64,000 bases of DNA from the NCBI RefSeq assembly GCF_008087625.1, contig NZ_CP042997.1, positions 806,001 through 870,000 on the forward strand. The letters are read 5' to 3'. Source of the DNA: Aquisphaera giovannonii (GTDB lineage Bacteria > Planctomycetota > Planctomycetia > Isosphaerales > Isosphaeraceae). A program made the position numbers and the translations under genes. The notes under the pieces were generated by a model, which saw only the letters and a list, made by a program, of their open reading frames with translations, had not been told where the DNA came from and did not search any database. Of the stretch, positions 46,518 to 58,674 are shown in pieces (position 1 is the stretch's first letter; the number at the start of each line of letters is the position of its first letter).

Positions 46518-47681
46518 ATGCGGTTCAAAGCGGATCAAGCCCTGTGGGAGCCGGCTCCGTCCGGCGACCGGGTGAGCCTCTGCTCATCTGGTCTCCCGGT
46601 AGGAAGGGGCTCCGTCCCCCGATCGGGCGTGCCCAGGCTCGCCGGCCGAGGCTCACCCGGTCGCCGGACGGAGCCGGCTCCCACGGTAGGCGCCCGACAC
46701 GCCGTGCCTATTTGCCTGTTCCTGGTGATGACCGGGGTGCTTGGGGCGCAGGAGCCGGCGGCGAAAGTCCCGGACGCCTTCCGGTTCGCGCCGGTGGATG
46801 ACGGGGCGCTCGGGCTCTGGGAGGGGGACCGGCCGGTCCTCGTGTACAACCACAGGGCGAGGGCCGCGGGCGGGCAGCCGCTCAACCCGTCGCGGTCCGC
46901 ATACGTCCATCCGATCTACGGCCTCGACGGCGAGGTCCTCACGGACGATGCCCCGGCCGACCACCTGCACCACCGGGGCCTCTTCTGGGCCTGGCCGCAC
47001 GTCACGGTGGGGGGCGAGCAGGTCGACATGTGGATCCTCAAGGGCATCGAGCCGAGGTTCGGCCGCTGGCTATTCAAGGAGGCCGGGAAGGACCGGGACG
47101 TCGCCCGGCTCGGCGTGGAGAACGGCTGGTTCATGGGGGACAGGAAGGTCCTGGATGAGCGGCTCATCCTGGAGGTCCACCGCGCGACGAGGGAAGGCCG
47201 GGCGATCGACGTGGACCTAACCTGGACGCCGACCGATCGGCCGGTGACCCTCGGCGGGGCGGAGGGCAAGAGCTACGGCGGGCTCACCCTGCGATACGCT
47301 CCGGGCGAGAAGACCGCGATCACCGCCCCGTCCGGCCCGGCGAAGGATGACCTCTACATGACCCCCCTGCCCTGGGCCGACCTGACGCGGACCCGGCCCG
47401 GCCGCGCCGAGCGCTCCGGCGCGACGATCTTCGTCCACCCTTCGCACCCCGGCTTCCCGCCCACCTGGCTGACCCGGCACTACGGCGTCCTCTGCGTCGG
47501 CTGGCCGGGCGTGAAGCCGGCGACGATCCAGCCCGGAGAACCGATCCACGGCCGCTATCGCGTCTGGATCCACAAAGGCGAGCCCGACGCCGCGGCCCTG
47601 GAGAAGGTGTTCAAGGCGTACACGGACGCGGTGGGACAGAGCGATCCCGCTGGCGCGAGTCCTCGCTCAGCGAAGCCTTGA
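46518..47681 (+). CDS. DUF6807/PmoA-like family protein, with a palindromic element in frame in its leader
   Basis: 387 residues if started at ATG 46518, which has a good ribosome-binding site (AGGGGGG). Residues 10-56 come from a palindromic insert (46544-46684). After it comes a hydrophobic signal core (AVPICLFLVMTGVLGAQ). The mature part has the family landmarks APADHLHHRGLFWAWPHVTV, DLTWTPTDRPVTLGGAEGKS and ATIFVHPSHPGFPPTWLTRH. DUF6807 proteins are common beside Gfo/Idh/MocA genes in planctomycetes and are annotated as PmoA-like; the function is not established. Translation could instead begin near GTG 46702. Confidence 0.8.
   Translation: MRFKADQALWEPAPSGDRVSLCSSGLPVGRGSVPRSGVPRLAGRGSPGRRTEPAPTVGARHAVPICLFLVMTGVLGAQEPAAKVPDAFRFAPVDDGALGLWEGDRPVLVYNHRARAAGGQPLNPSRSAYVHPIYGLDGEVLTDDAPADHLHHRGLFWAWPHVTVGGEQVDMWILKGIEPRFGRWLFKEAGKDRDVARLGVENGWFMGDRKVLDERLILEVHRATREGRAIDVDLTWTPTDRPVTLGGAEGKSYGGLTLRYAPGEKTAITAPSGPAKDDLYMTPLPWADLTRTRPGRAERSGATIFVHPSHPGFPPTWLTRHYGVLCVGWPGVKPATIQPGEPIHGRYRVWIHKGEPDAAALEKVFKAYTDAVGQSDPAGASPRSAKP
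46544..46684. repeat. 141-bp palindromic element with perfect 37-bp inverted ends
   Basis: Left arm 46544-46580 starts GTGGGAGCCGGCTCCGTCCG; right arm 46648-46684 ends CGGACGGAGCCGGCTCCCAC. All 37 positions pair, and the 67-base middle lacks a gene. At 141 bp the element is a multiple of three and has no stop in the frame it interrupts. It is REP/MITE-like in appearance. Confidence 0.92.
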
Positions 47682-47703
47682 CGAGGGGACGCTGCATCGA
47701 GGG

Positions 47704-47710
47704 GTTAGGC
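47704..47710 (-). other. attC-type core box GCCTAAC overlapping a stop codon
   Basis: On the minus strand GCCTAAC fits RYYYAAC and contains the TAA stop of the gene at 47705-47932. A matching GTTRRRY partner further along was not found, so this attC site may be truncated. Confidence 0.5.
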
Positions 47711-47932
47711 GTGCGACGACGAGGGCGCTGAGAGTTCCAGTTCCGTCATCAGCAGCAGGTCGACGATGCTTGCCGAGCCATCTGGGTGGAAAATGACTGC
47801 GGTCCGCCCCGTGGGGGACATCGAGAGGAAGTCGGGATGCGGTATCGGGAACAGCCTTCCGTCGGCCATGCGGACAGTAAATGGCTGGAAGGGTTGAGCA
47901 CGAAGCGTTGTACGGAGTTGCTCTACGGTCAC
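47705..47932 (-). CDS. Small cassette-like hypothetical protein
   Basis: 75 residues from GTG 47932, with AGGAGG ten bases upstream. The sequence VEQLRTTLRAQPFQPFTVRM, ADGRLFPIPHPDFLSMSPTG and IVDLLLMTELE belongs to a widespread short hypothetical family with PFxPFxxxxADGRxxxVxHPDF. Its stop codon lies inside the GCCTAAC box at 47704, and its leader begins at the attC site 48028-48126. Both are features of integron gene cassettes. Function is unknown. Confidence 0.75.
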   Translation of the reverse strand: MTVEQLRTTLRAQPFQPFTVRMADGRLFPIPHPDFLSMSPTGRTAVIFHPDGSASIVDLLLMTELELSAPSSSHA

Positions 47933-48027
47933 CGGGAGGACCTCCTGACTTGGCAGAGACGCCTTGTGGGATCGTATCACGCCGCTCAGCCATTCGCCAC
48001 CCGGCTTCGACCCCCTCGCCCTCCGCC

Positions 48028-48126
48028 GCCTAACGACCAAGCTCAGCGGACCGGCCACACACCGGAACCGCATGCAAGGTCATAACTCGCCCGCGTGGCC
48101 GGGTCCGCTGCGGCGCGAGGTTAGAC
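48028..48126 (-). other. attC recombination site of an integron-type cassette
   Basis: A 99-bp imperfect palindrome. The outer boxes are GCCTAAC (48028-48034) and GTTAGAC (48120-48126), fitting RYYYAAC and GTTRRRY. The inner arms CAGCGGACCGGCCAC and GTGGCCGGGTCCGCTG pair with one unpaired extra base; an unpaired spacer separates the boxes from the inner stem. Those features are diagnostic of folded attC sites. The stop codon of the gene at 48121 overlaps GTCTAAC on the minus strand. Confidence 0.8.
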
Positions 48127-48597
48127 GGGCCGGGTTGCCGGACCGCCGGCGGCATCATTCGCGTCTCGTCCACGAGGGTACAGCGACATCTCGATCCCGA
48201 TCCCGAGTGCGCCGGCCAGCGCTAGGAGCTTCGGGGGAAGATAATCGAACTGGGCCCAGACGTTATCTTCATCAATTCGGAGTTCGTATGGGAAATCCAG
48301 CCGGATATCCACGACCCCCGGCGCCGCCCTGAGGCGCTCGAGGTCGTTACGGTGCCGTTGAAGGAATTCGATCGCGTCCTCGATCTGACCGGGGAGGTCA
48401 TCCCACCGCCGGTCGCTCACGGACACCTTAAATCCCGACGCATCGAACTTGGGGCCGTCGGGCCTCGACGTGGGGGAGCACAGTTCGCCTCGGCGGTAGA
48501 CCTGATAAGGGGAGAGGGCCGCGGAACTTAGATAGTCCTCCGGTACGAAATCCGGTCCGCGGACCCTGAGGATGCACACCGCTTGTTCCCCCCTCAC
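48121..48597 (-). CDS. Cassette-borne hypothetical protein, DUF4279-like
   Basis: 158 residues from GTG 48597. CILRVRGPDFVPEDYLSSAA, then SPYQVYRRGEL, FKVSVSDRRWDDLPGQIEDA, IEFLQRHRNDLERL and LLALAGALGIGIEMSLYP follow the pattern of DUF4279-type proteins, which occur as immunity-like or orphan genes; the assignment is by eye. The start codon comes one base after a GTTAGGC box (48599-48605), and the stop lies in the attC box GTCTAAC. The whole unit therefore looks like one integron cassette. Confidence 0.75.
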   Translation of the reverse strand: MRGEQAVCILRVRGPDFVPEDYLSSAALSPYQVYRRGELCSPTSRPDGPKFDASGFKVSVSDRRWDDLPGQIEDAIEFLQRHRNDLERLRAAPGVVDIRLDFPYELRIDEDNVWAQFDYLPPKLLALAGALGIGIEMSLYPRGRDANDAAGGPATRPV

Positions 48598-48598
48598 C

Positions 48599-48605
48599 GC
48601 CTAAC
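48599..48605 (-). other. attC/attI-type core box GTTAGGC directly before a gene start
   Basis: It fits GTTRRRY on the minus strand and marks the upstream boundary of the cassette carrying 48121-48597. No palindromic partner lies further upstream, so this is a half site or the junction to non-cassette DNA. Confidence 0.5.
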
Positions 48606-48629
48606 GGATGTTTGCGCCCTGGAAGAAGC

Positions 48630-48893
48630 TCAATCGGGTATCTCTCGCGTCGATGGGCGATGCCGATCTCGCTCGAGTTGTTCCAGGATGCGGTCGTCCT
48701 CGTCGGTCCAGTCCGCCGCTAGCGCCCCGGCACTACGCAGAAGTCCCTCGCCCCACGGCCTTGGGACGTGAACGGGCTCGGGTGCGGCGACGACATCGAC
48801 CCGAACCTCGACCTGCTGGCCTTCGGTCAGGCCAAGATCCTCGGAGAGTTCGATGATCCGGCCGCGAATGATGCCTCGTACGACCTTGACCAT
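48630..48893 (-). CDS. Antitoxin-like small protein
   Basis: 87 residues from ATG 48893, with GAGGAGG upstream. MVKVVRGIIRGRIIELSEDL followed by GLTEGQQVEVRVDVV is an AbrB/DUF104-like beta-rich N-terminus. WGEGLLRSAGALAADWTDED, then DRILEQLERDRHRP, is a C-terminal helical segment seen in planctomycete antitoxins next to PIN-domain toxins. No toxin gene follows; the adjacent cassette junction at 48605 may have replaced it. Confidence 0.65.
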   Translation of the reverse strand: MVKVVRGIIRGRIIELSEDLGLTEGQQVEVRVDVVAAPEPVHVPRPWGEGLLRSAGALAADWTDEDDRILEQLERDRHRPSTREIPD

Positions 48894-49337
48894 CGGTTCG
48901 TCCTCCTCTCCACGCCTCTTCCAACGGACATCCATCCTAGCCGATTGGGTTGGGGCCTCTCCATCGCGTTCTGCGTTTCGTCCCGCCAAGGGCCGGCCGC
49001 GGCGAGCACCGGGGACGTGCTCAGCTCACATCTTCCGGACGGGGCAGGGTGCCAAGGCTCGTGGCGCAGACTCGCGGCAGCATCTGCGTCCAGATCGGGC
49101 AGTCGGATTGGAGAGGTCGCGGTCGGTGGGGCGGTGTGAAGCCGCAAATCCAGGAAAAGCCAAGGGTTGCTGTGCGAGGTTTGGTTAGGTCGCAGGTCGG
49201 GCACGGAAGCTGCCTACTGCCACTGTTTCGGTCTTTGGTCCCGCGATATCGTGCTCCTCGCCGTCGGCCGACGCGCAGTCGTGTTGCCCGCAACGTGACG
49301 CTGGCACGGCTTCCGGCGGCGATGTTTGGAATGCTCC
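48894..49337. other. Intergenic region upstream of gltB
   Basis: No gene is supported. It presumably carries the divergent promoters of gltB and the antitoxin-like gene; no boxes can be assigned with confidence. Confidence 0.4.
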
Positions 49338-53952
<4,615 letters not shown>

Positions 53953-53960
<8 letters not shown>

Positions 53961-55449
53961 CCCCCGCGGGTTCCTGAACATCGACCGCCAGAAGCCGACG
54001 CCGCGGCCGGTCCACCAGCGGATCAAGGACTACCTGGAGCTCTACCAGCCGATGCCGGCGGAGAGCGTCCGGGCGCAGGCCTCGCGGTGCATGGACTGCG
54101 GCATCCCGTTCTGCCAGGACGGCTGCCCGCTGGGCAACCGGATCCCGGACTGGAACGACCTGGTCCATCGCAACCGCTGGAAGGAAGCCCTGGACGCGCT
54201 GCACGACACGAACAACTTCCCCGAGTTCACCGGCAAGACGTGCCCCGCGCCGTGCGAGGCGTCGTGCGTCCTGGCGCTGTCGGCGGAGTCGGTGACGATC
54301 AAGGAGATCGAGGCCTCGATCGTGGACCGGGGCTGGGAGAACGGCTGGATCGTCCCCAGGCCGCCGGCGCGGGAGACGGGCAAGCGGGTGGCGATCGTCG
54401 GCAGCGGGCCGGCGGGCCTGGCCGCCGCCCAGCAGCTCCGGCACGTCGGGCACGCGGTCACGGTCTTCGAACGCGACGACCGCGCCGGCGGGCTGCTCGC
54501 CTACGGCATCCCCGACTTCAAGATGGCCAAGCGCTACGTCGAGCGGCGGATCGACCAGCTCGTCGCCGAGGGGGTCCGCTTCGAGCTGAACGCCGAGGTC
54601 GGCCGGTCGATCGACCCCGAGGCGCTCCGCGCCGACCACGACGCCGTCCTCCTGACCGTGGGCGCGACCCGCCCGCGGGAGCTGGACATCCCCGGCCGCG
54701 GGCTGGAGGGGATCGTGCAGGCGATGAGCTTCCTGACCCAGCAGAACCGGCGGGGCTTCGGCCTCCCGGAGGCCGGGCCGCCGATCCTGGCGACCGGCAG
54801 GAACGTGATCGTCATCGGCGGCGGCGACACCGCGGCCGACTGCGTGGGCACCTGCCACCGCCAGCAGGCCCGCTCGGTCCTCCAGCTCGACTACAACCCG
54901 ATGCCGCCGGAGGGGGAGAACCCGGACACACCCTGGCCGCTCTGGCCCAAGATCCTCCGCGTCGCCCCGGCGCACGAGGAGGGGGGGCGGCGGGACTGGC
55001 AGATCAAGACGAAGGCGTTCCACGGCGACGGCCACGGCCGCGTGAAGGAACTGGCGGCCGTCCGCGTCCACCAGTATTATGACGAGGCCGGCGACCGGCA
55101 GTTCGAGGAGATCCACGGCTCCGAGCTGATCTTCCCGGCCGAGCTGGTTCTGCTGGCGATCGGCTTCGCCGGCCCGGAGGGGTCGATCCCCGACGCCCTC
55201 GGGCTGGAGATGACCGAGCAGGGGGCGATCCGCTGCGACCCCCGGTACATGACCAGCCGGGAGGGCGTCTTCGCCGCCGGGGACTGCCGACGGGGGCAGT
55301 CGCTGGTGGTCTGGGCCATCGCCGAGGGGCGGGAGGCGGCCCGCGGCGTGGACGAATACCTGACGGGCCGGCCCAGCGCCCTGCGGGCGCGGGACCGTTC
55401 GCCGACGCAGCCCGAGGGGGGCCCGGCGACGGCCGCGGCCGGCCGCTGA
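53953..55449 (+). CDS. gltD: Glutamate synthase small subunit
   Basis: 498 residues from ATG 53953, overlapping the end of gltB (translational coupling). The N-terminal 4Fe-4S binding region has RCMDCGIPFCQDGCPLGNRI and TCPAPCEASCVL. The FAD site is VAIVGSGPAGLAAAQQLRHV near residue 150; the NAD(P)H site is NVIVIGGGDTAADCVGTCHR near 285. The FAD-contacting end reads GVFAAGDCRRGQSLVVWAIA. It passes electrons from NADPH to GltB. The length and motif order are those of the bacterial beta subunit. Confidence 0.97.
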
Positions 55450-55616
55450 GCGGCGCGGCGGGCGGGTCGAAGGCGGCCCCGGGGGTCCTTGACGATCCTT
55501 CATAGCGAGTTCCTATTCCAGGCCGTCGCGCCGCCCCGGTTCCGGCCGGGGGGCGGGCGAGGGGCCGGCCGCGAGGCCGGGCCGACGGGCGGGCAGGACG
55601 GGAGGGGGTGACCGAG

Positions 55617-57158
55617 ATGGCTCCGGGTTCCACGCTCCAGACGGTGACGCAGGCGCAGTCGCAATCGCAGGGCCAGGCCCAGTCCCCGCTCGGTGCGCCG
55701 GCGACGAGGCACGCCCTCTTCGAGGACTACGCCCTGCACCCGAAGGCCTGGGACGAGCTCTTCGCCGGGGCCGGGCGCTCCCACGACTACTGCCGCGTCC
55801 TGTTCGACCGCCTGGGCCAGCTCAACGTCGGCGAGTTCATCGACAAGCGGACCTCGGCCGACCTCGCCTTCATCAACAACGGCATCACGTTCTCCGTCTA
55901 CTCCGACCGCCGCGGCACGGAGAAGATCTTCCCCTTCGACCTGATCCCCCGCCCGGTCCACGGGGCGGAGTGGGACGACCTGGAGGCCGGCCTGGTCCAG
56001 CGGATCCGGGCGCTCAACATCTTCCTGGACGACGTCTACCACGACGCGCGGATCCTCAAGGAGGGCATCATCCCGGAGGACCTCGTCCTGCAGTCCAAGG
56101 GCTTCCGGCCGGAGATGGTCGGCTTCAGCCCGCCGGGCAAGCAGTACCTGCACGTCGTCGGCACCGACCTGATCCGCGACCGCGACGGCCGGTTCCTGGT
56201 GCTCGAGGACAACGGCCGGTCCCCCTCGGGGGTCAGCTACGTGCTCGAGAACCGCGTGGTCATGAAGAAGGTCTTCCCGCAGCTCTTCCAGCAGTGCCGG
56301 GTGCGCCGGGTCGAGGACTACCCCAGGCGGCTCCGCGAGGCGCTCAGCTCCGTGGCGCCCGAGGGCGCCGGGGACACCCCGACGATCGTGCTGCTCTCCC
56401 CGGGGCCGTACAACTCCGCCTACTTCGAGCACTGCTTCCTGGCCCGCCACATGGGCGTGGAGCTCGTCTTCGGCCAGGACCTCTTCGTCCACGACGACCG
56501 CGTCTACCTGCACACCACCCGCGGGCCGCAGCGCGTGGACGTCATCTACCGGCGGATCGACGACGCCTTCCTGGACCCCAAGGCGTTCCGGCCCGACTCG
56601 ATGCTCGGCGTCCCCAACCTGATGCGGGCCTACAGGGCCGGCAACGTGACCCTGGCCAACGCCGTGGGCACGGGCGTGGCCGACGACAAGGCGATCTACC
56701 CGTTCGTCGAGGACATGATCCGCTTCTACCTGTCCGAGGAGCCGGTCCTGAAGAACGTCCCGACGTACATCTGCGCCCGCCCGGACGACCTGAAGTACAC
56801 GCTCGAGCACATCGCGGAGCTGGTCGTCAAGGCGGTGAACGAGTCCGGCGGCTACGGCATGCTGATGGGCCCGTGGTCCACGTCGGCCCAGTGCGCCGAG
56901 TTCGCGGAGAAGGTGAAGGAGAACCCGCGGAACTACGTCGCGCAGCCGGTGGTGACGCTGTCCACGAGCCCGACCTGGACCGACGAGGGGCTGGCCCCGC
57001 GGCACGTGGACCTGAGGCCGTACATCGTGAGCGGGACCTCCACCTGGGTGCTCCCGGGGGGCCTGACGCGGACGGCCCTGGTGAAGGGTTCCCTGGTGGT
57101 GAACTCCAGCCAGGGGGGCGGCAGCAAGGACACCTGGGTGATGGAGAACGGCCGATGA
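55617..57158 (+). CDS. Circularly permuted ATP-grasp protein (DUF404/DUF407, COG2308 type)
   Basis: 513 residues from ATG 55617 (GGGAGGGGG nine bases upstream; GTG 55608 is possible). The family landmarks are FIDKRTSADLAFINNGITFS, RIRALNIFLDDVYHDARILK, VLEDNGRSPSGVSYVLENRV, LLSPGPYNSAYFEHCFLARH, GVPNLMRAYRAGNVTLANAV and GGLTRTALVKGSLVVNSSQG, then GGSKDTWV. These proteins are predicted ATP-dependent amide ligases acting on peptides. The gene overlaps the alpha-E gene by four bases (ATGA), and gltD ends 167 bases upstream. Confidence 0.93.
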   Translation: MAPGSTLQTVTQAQSQSQGQAQSPLGAPATRHALFEDYALHPKAWDELFAGAGRSHDYCRVLFDRLGQLNVGEFIDKRTSADLAFINNGITFSVYSDRRGTEKIFPFDLIPRPVHGAEWDDLEAGLVQRIRALNIFLDDVYHDARILKEGIIPEDLVLQSKGFRPEMVGFSPPGKQYLHVVGTDLIRDRDGRFLVLEDNGRSPSGVSYVLENRVVMKKVFPQLFQQCRVRRVEDYPRRLREALSSVAPEGAGDTPTIVLLSPGPYNSAYFEHCFLARHMGVELVFGQDLFVHDDRVYLHTTRGPQRVDVIYRRIDDAFLDPKAFRPDSMLGVPNLMRAYRAGNVTLANAVGTGVADDKAIYPFVEDMIRFYLSEEPVLKNVPTYICARPDDLKYTLEHIAELVVKAVNESGGYGMLMGPWSTSAQCAEFAEKVKENPRNYVAQPVVTLSTSPTWTDEGLAPRHVDLRPYIVSGTSTWVLPGGLTRTALVKGSLVVNSSQGGGSKDTWVMENGR

Positions 57159-58168
57159 TCAGCCGGGTCGCCGACCATTGCTTCTGGATGAGCCGGTACC
57201 TCGAGCGGGCCGAGGCCGCCGCCCGGATCCTCGAGGTCAACCAGACCTTGCTGCTGGACTTCGCGGTCCCGCTGGAGCAGCAGTGGCGGCCGCTGCTGAT
57301 CATCAGCGGCATCCACGACCAGCCCGAGGACCTCGACGGCGAGGCCGTCCAGAACCTGATGACCTGGGAGGCCGACGCCAACCCCGCGAGCATCGCCGCG
57401 TCGATCGCCGCGGCCCGCGAGAACGCCCGCAACATCCGCGAGGTCCTCAGCGCCGAGAGCTGGGAGCGGCTGAACTACTACTACCTCTGGATGCAGAGCC
57501 CCGCGGCCCGGACGCTCTACCTGTCCGACCGCACGGCCTTCTACCACCGGATCCGGCGGATCAACCAGCTCATCGCCGGCATCAACGAGGGGACGATGTC
57601 CCACGGCGAGGCCTGGGACTTCTGCCAGCTCGGCCGCTACCTCGAGCGCGCCGGGCAGACCGCCCGGATCCTGGACGTGAAGTACCACATCCTGCTGCCG
57701 ACGGTGGACCAGGTGGGGACGCCCGTGGACAACGCGCACTGGGTGGCCATCCTCACGAGCTGCTCCGGCTACGAGCCCTACACCAAGGAGCGTTCGAGCT
57801 CCGACCCCGGCGTCGCCGTCCCCGACTTCCTGATCTTCGACCCGCTCTTCCCGCGGTCGGTGCGGTTCTGCCTGAACCGCTGCCGGGCCGCCGCGTACGC
57901 GATCTCGGGCCACCACGCGGGGAAGCCCGGCAACGCCGCCGAGCACGCTCTGGAGGACCTCTCCTCCTGGCTCAACCTGACGAAGGTCGACGACTTCATC
58001 CAGGCCGGCCTGCACGAGGCCCTCACCAGCATCATCGACCGGATCCACGGCATCGGCGAGGCCATCCACCGGACCTACTTCGACCAGCGGGCCAACATGA
58101 TCCCCGAGCACTGGGCCGCCGCCGGGACGCCCGCGGCGGCGGGGGCGGTCCCCCAGGCGACGGCGTGA
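57155..58168 (+). CDS. Alpha-E (DUF403, COG2307) domain protein
   Basis: 337 residues from ATG 57155 in an ATGA overlap with the ATP-grasp gene. The start MISRVADHCFWMSRYLERAE matches the family signature, followed by AAARILEVNQTLLLDF and GEAWDFCQLGRYLERAGQTA, an internal echo of the first motif. The protein is almost all helical. Alpha-E proteins accompany circularly permuted ATP-grasp ligases and are thought to be a structural or catalytic partner; the reaction is unknown. Confidence 0.93.
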   Translation: MISRVADHCFWMSRYLERAEAAARILEVNQTLLLDFAVPLEQQWRPLLIISGIHDQPEDLDGEAVQNLMTWEADANPASIAASIAAARENARNIREVLSAESWERLNYYYLWMQSPAARTLYLSDRTAFYHRIRRINQLIAGINEGTMSHGEAWDFCQLGRYLERAGQTARILDVKYHILLPTVDQVGTPVDNAHWVAILTSCSGYEPYTKERSSSDPGVAVPDFLIFDPLFPRSVRFCLNRCRAAAYAISGHHAGKPGNAAEHALEDLSSWLNLTKVDDFIQAGLHEALTSIIDRIHGIGEAIHRTYFDQRANMIPEHWAAAGTPAAAGAVPQATA

Positions 58169-58182
58169 GGGACTGTTTCGGG

Positions 58183-58204
58183 AGCCCGCCGGGGAAAGCG
58201 GGCT
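58183..58204 (+). terminator. Weak hairpin after the alpha-E gene
   Basis: AGCCCGC and GCGGGCT can form a 7-bp stem with loop CGGGGAAA. There is no T-run, so it may be an attenuating or mRNA-end hairpin rather than a full terminator. Confidence 0.3.
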
Positions 58205-58307
58205 AGCGAATCCGGCTCCTCCCCCTACCATGTTACGCTATGCTCACGGCTTAATGTTCCGGTACAGGCCGCCGAGAAATCAATGAGCTTGAGCCAGGAG
58301 AGAAGTC

Positions 58308-58477
58308 CTCTCCCTCTCCCGCTCGGCGGGAGAGGGGCGGGGTGAGGGTGGAGCGAGGCTGGGATAACGAACGCACGCAAGAGTCCACGCGAGGCGCTAC
58401 CAGGATCAGGACTGTGCCCGAGGCCCCGGGCCGGAAGACCCTCACCCTAGCCCTCTCCCGCCGAGCGGGAGAGGGGA
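58308..58477. repeat. MITE/REP-like element with inverted ends, each end itself a hairpin
   Basis: The left end contains CTCTCCCGCTCGGCGGGAGAG then GGGTGAGGGT; the right end (58439-58477) is its inverted copy, ACCCTCACCC then CTCTCCCGCCGAGCGGGAGA and G. Each 21-base core is a perfect hairpin with a 3-base loop, and the two ends pair over about 40 bases. The middle (about 90 bases) has no gene. It separates the alpha-E gene from the transglutaminase gene. Confidence 0.85.
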
Positions 58478-58674
58478 CAGAAGTTGCCTCGGCGATCAGG
58501 TATGTGTCAGGAATCCGTGGACGATGTTGAGACGGACGACCATTGTGAATCGTGGATGAATCAGAGCTAACGCAGGGGGAGTCGGAAGGCCTCCCAGAAC
58601 CCAAGCCGCCACCCCGCCGTGGCAGACCCCGAACCCTCCCGAATCCGCACCCGAGCCGAGGCCCCGAACGCCCC

